5,891 nt of DNA from Pseudomonadota bacterium (GTDB lineage: Bacteria; Pseudomonadota; Gammaproteobacteria; Xanthomonadales; Xanthomonadaceae): positions 1 through 5,891 of the forward strand of contig JAEXTE010000448.1 in NCBI GenBank assembly GCA_023453655.1, in the 5' to 3' direction. Under the pieces are notes generated by a model. The model did not search any database, was not told the origin of the DNA, and saw only the letters and a list, made by a program, of their open reading frames with translations. This document shows, in pieces, positions 5,847 through 5,891 of this stretch. Within the stretch, counting starts at the first letter, position 1, and every line of letters starts with the position of its first letter. Position numbers and translations under genes: made by a program.

Positions 5847-5868
5847 CCGGGCCCGTCCGCGGGCCCGG
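5847..5868 (+). terminator. GC-rich hairpin after rpmF, possible terminator or RNA-stability element
   Basis: CCGGGCCCG (5847-5855) and CGGGCCCGG (5860-5868) form a perfect 9-bp stem with a 4-nt TCCG loop, 7 nt after the rpmF stop. There is no run of T afterwards (TGACATCGG), so it does not meet the intrinsic-terminator pattern. It may be an attenuator, a 3'-end stabiliser or a processing site before downstream genes. Confidence 0.5.
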
Positions 5869-5891
5869 TGACATCGGTCCGTGCCCGTGTC

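Noticed and set aside
1..5891. Mobile element, CRISPR, tRNA/rRNA or defence-system genes
   Set aside because: No transposase or integrase motifs, direct repeats with spacers, or RNA-gene signatures were seen. MoxR alone is not evidence of a defence system, and its downstream partners lie outside the window.

Overview
The window looks like chromosomal core DNA from a high-GC gammaproteobacterium, most likely Xanthomonadaceae (Lysobacter/Luteimonas/Stenotrophomonas-like). The reasons are the strong GC bias at third codon positions, the yceD–rpmF pair with a Maf/YceF gene nearby (as in E. coli), a 64-residue L32 with a short acidic tail, and a YceD and YceF that align well with the E. coli proteins from memory. 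No database search was possible, so the family level is an inference.

Layout: (1) 1–762, minus strand: the N-terminal 254 residues of a MoxR-family AAA+ ATPase, running off the left edge. (2) 812–4015, plus strand: two membrane-protein genes, divergent from moxR. The first is an ArnT/PMT-like GT39/GT83 glycosyltransferase with an extra C-terminal beta-sandwich domain. The second, 18 nt downstream, is an unrecognised polytopic membrane protein that may be a second GT-C-type enzyme. (3) 3983–4935, minus strand: a two-gene unit of a small membrane-anchored coiled-coil protein followed after 8 nt by the YceF-type Maf nucleotide pyrophosphatase. The maf 3' end overlaps the membrane-protein gene 3' end by 33 bp. 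(4) 5031–5839, plus strand: a near-consensus sigma70 promoter, yceD (DUF177) and rpmF (ribosomal protein L32), followed by a GC-rich hairpin.

Functionally, the right half is housekeeping: ribosome-related yceD–rpmF, and Maf-type removal of modified nucleotides. The central pair probably modifies a cell-surface polymer or lipid on the periplasmic face using a polyprenyl-phosphate sugar donor; substrate and acceptor cannot be read from sequence. moxR is the start of a separate leftward unit, and MoxR genes usually precede DUF58/VWA-domain genes.

I see no mobile element, CRISPR array, tRNA or rRNA, and no clear new defence-type system. The points most worth a second look are the yceD promoter placed so close to the ATG that the mRNA should be essentially leaderless, the unrecognised membrane partner of the glycosyltransferase, and the glycosyltransferase–Ig-like fusion. 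There is no gene-free stretch longer than about 135 bases.
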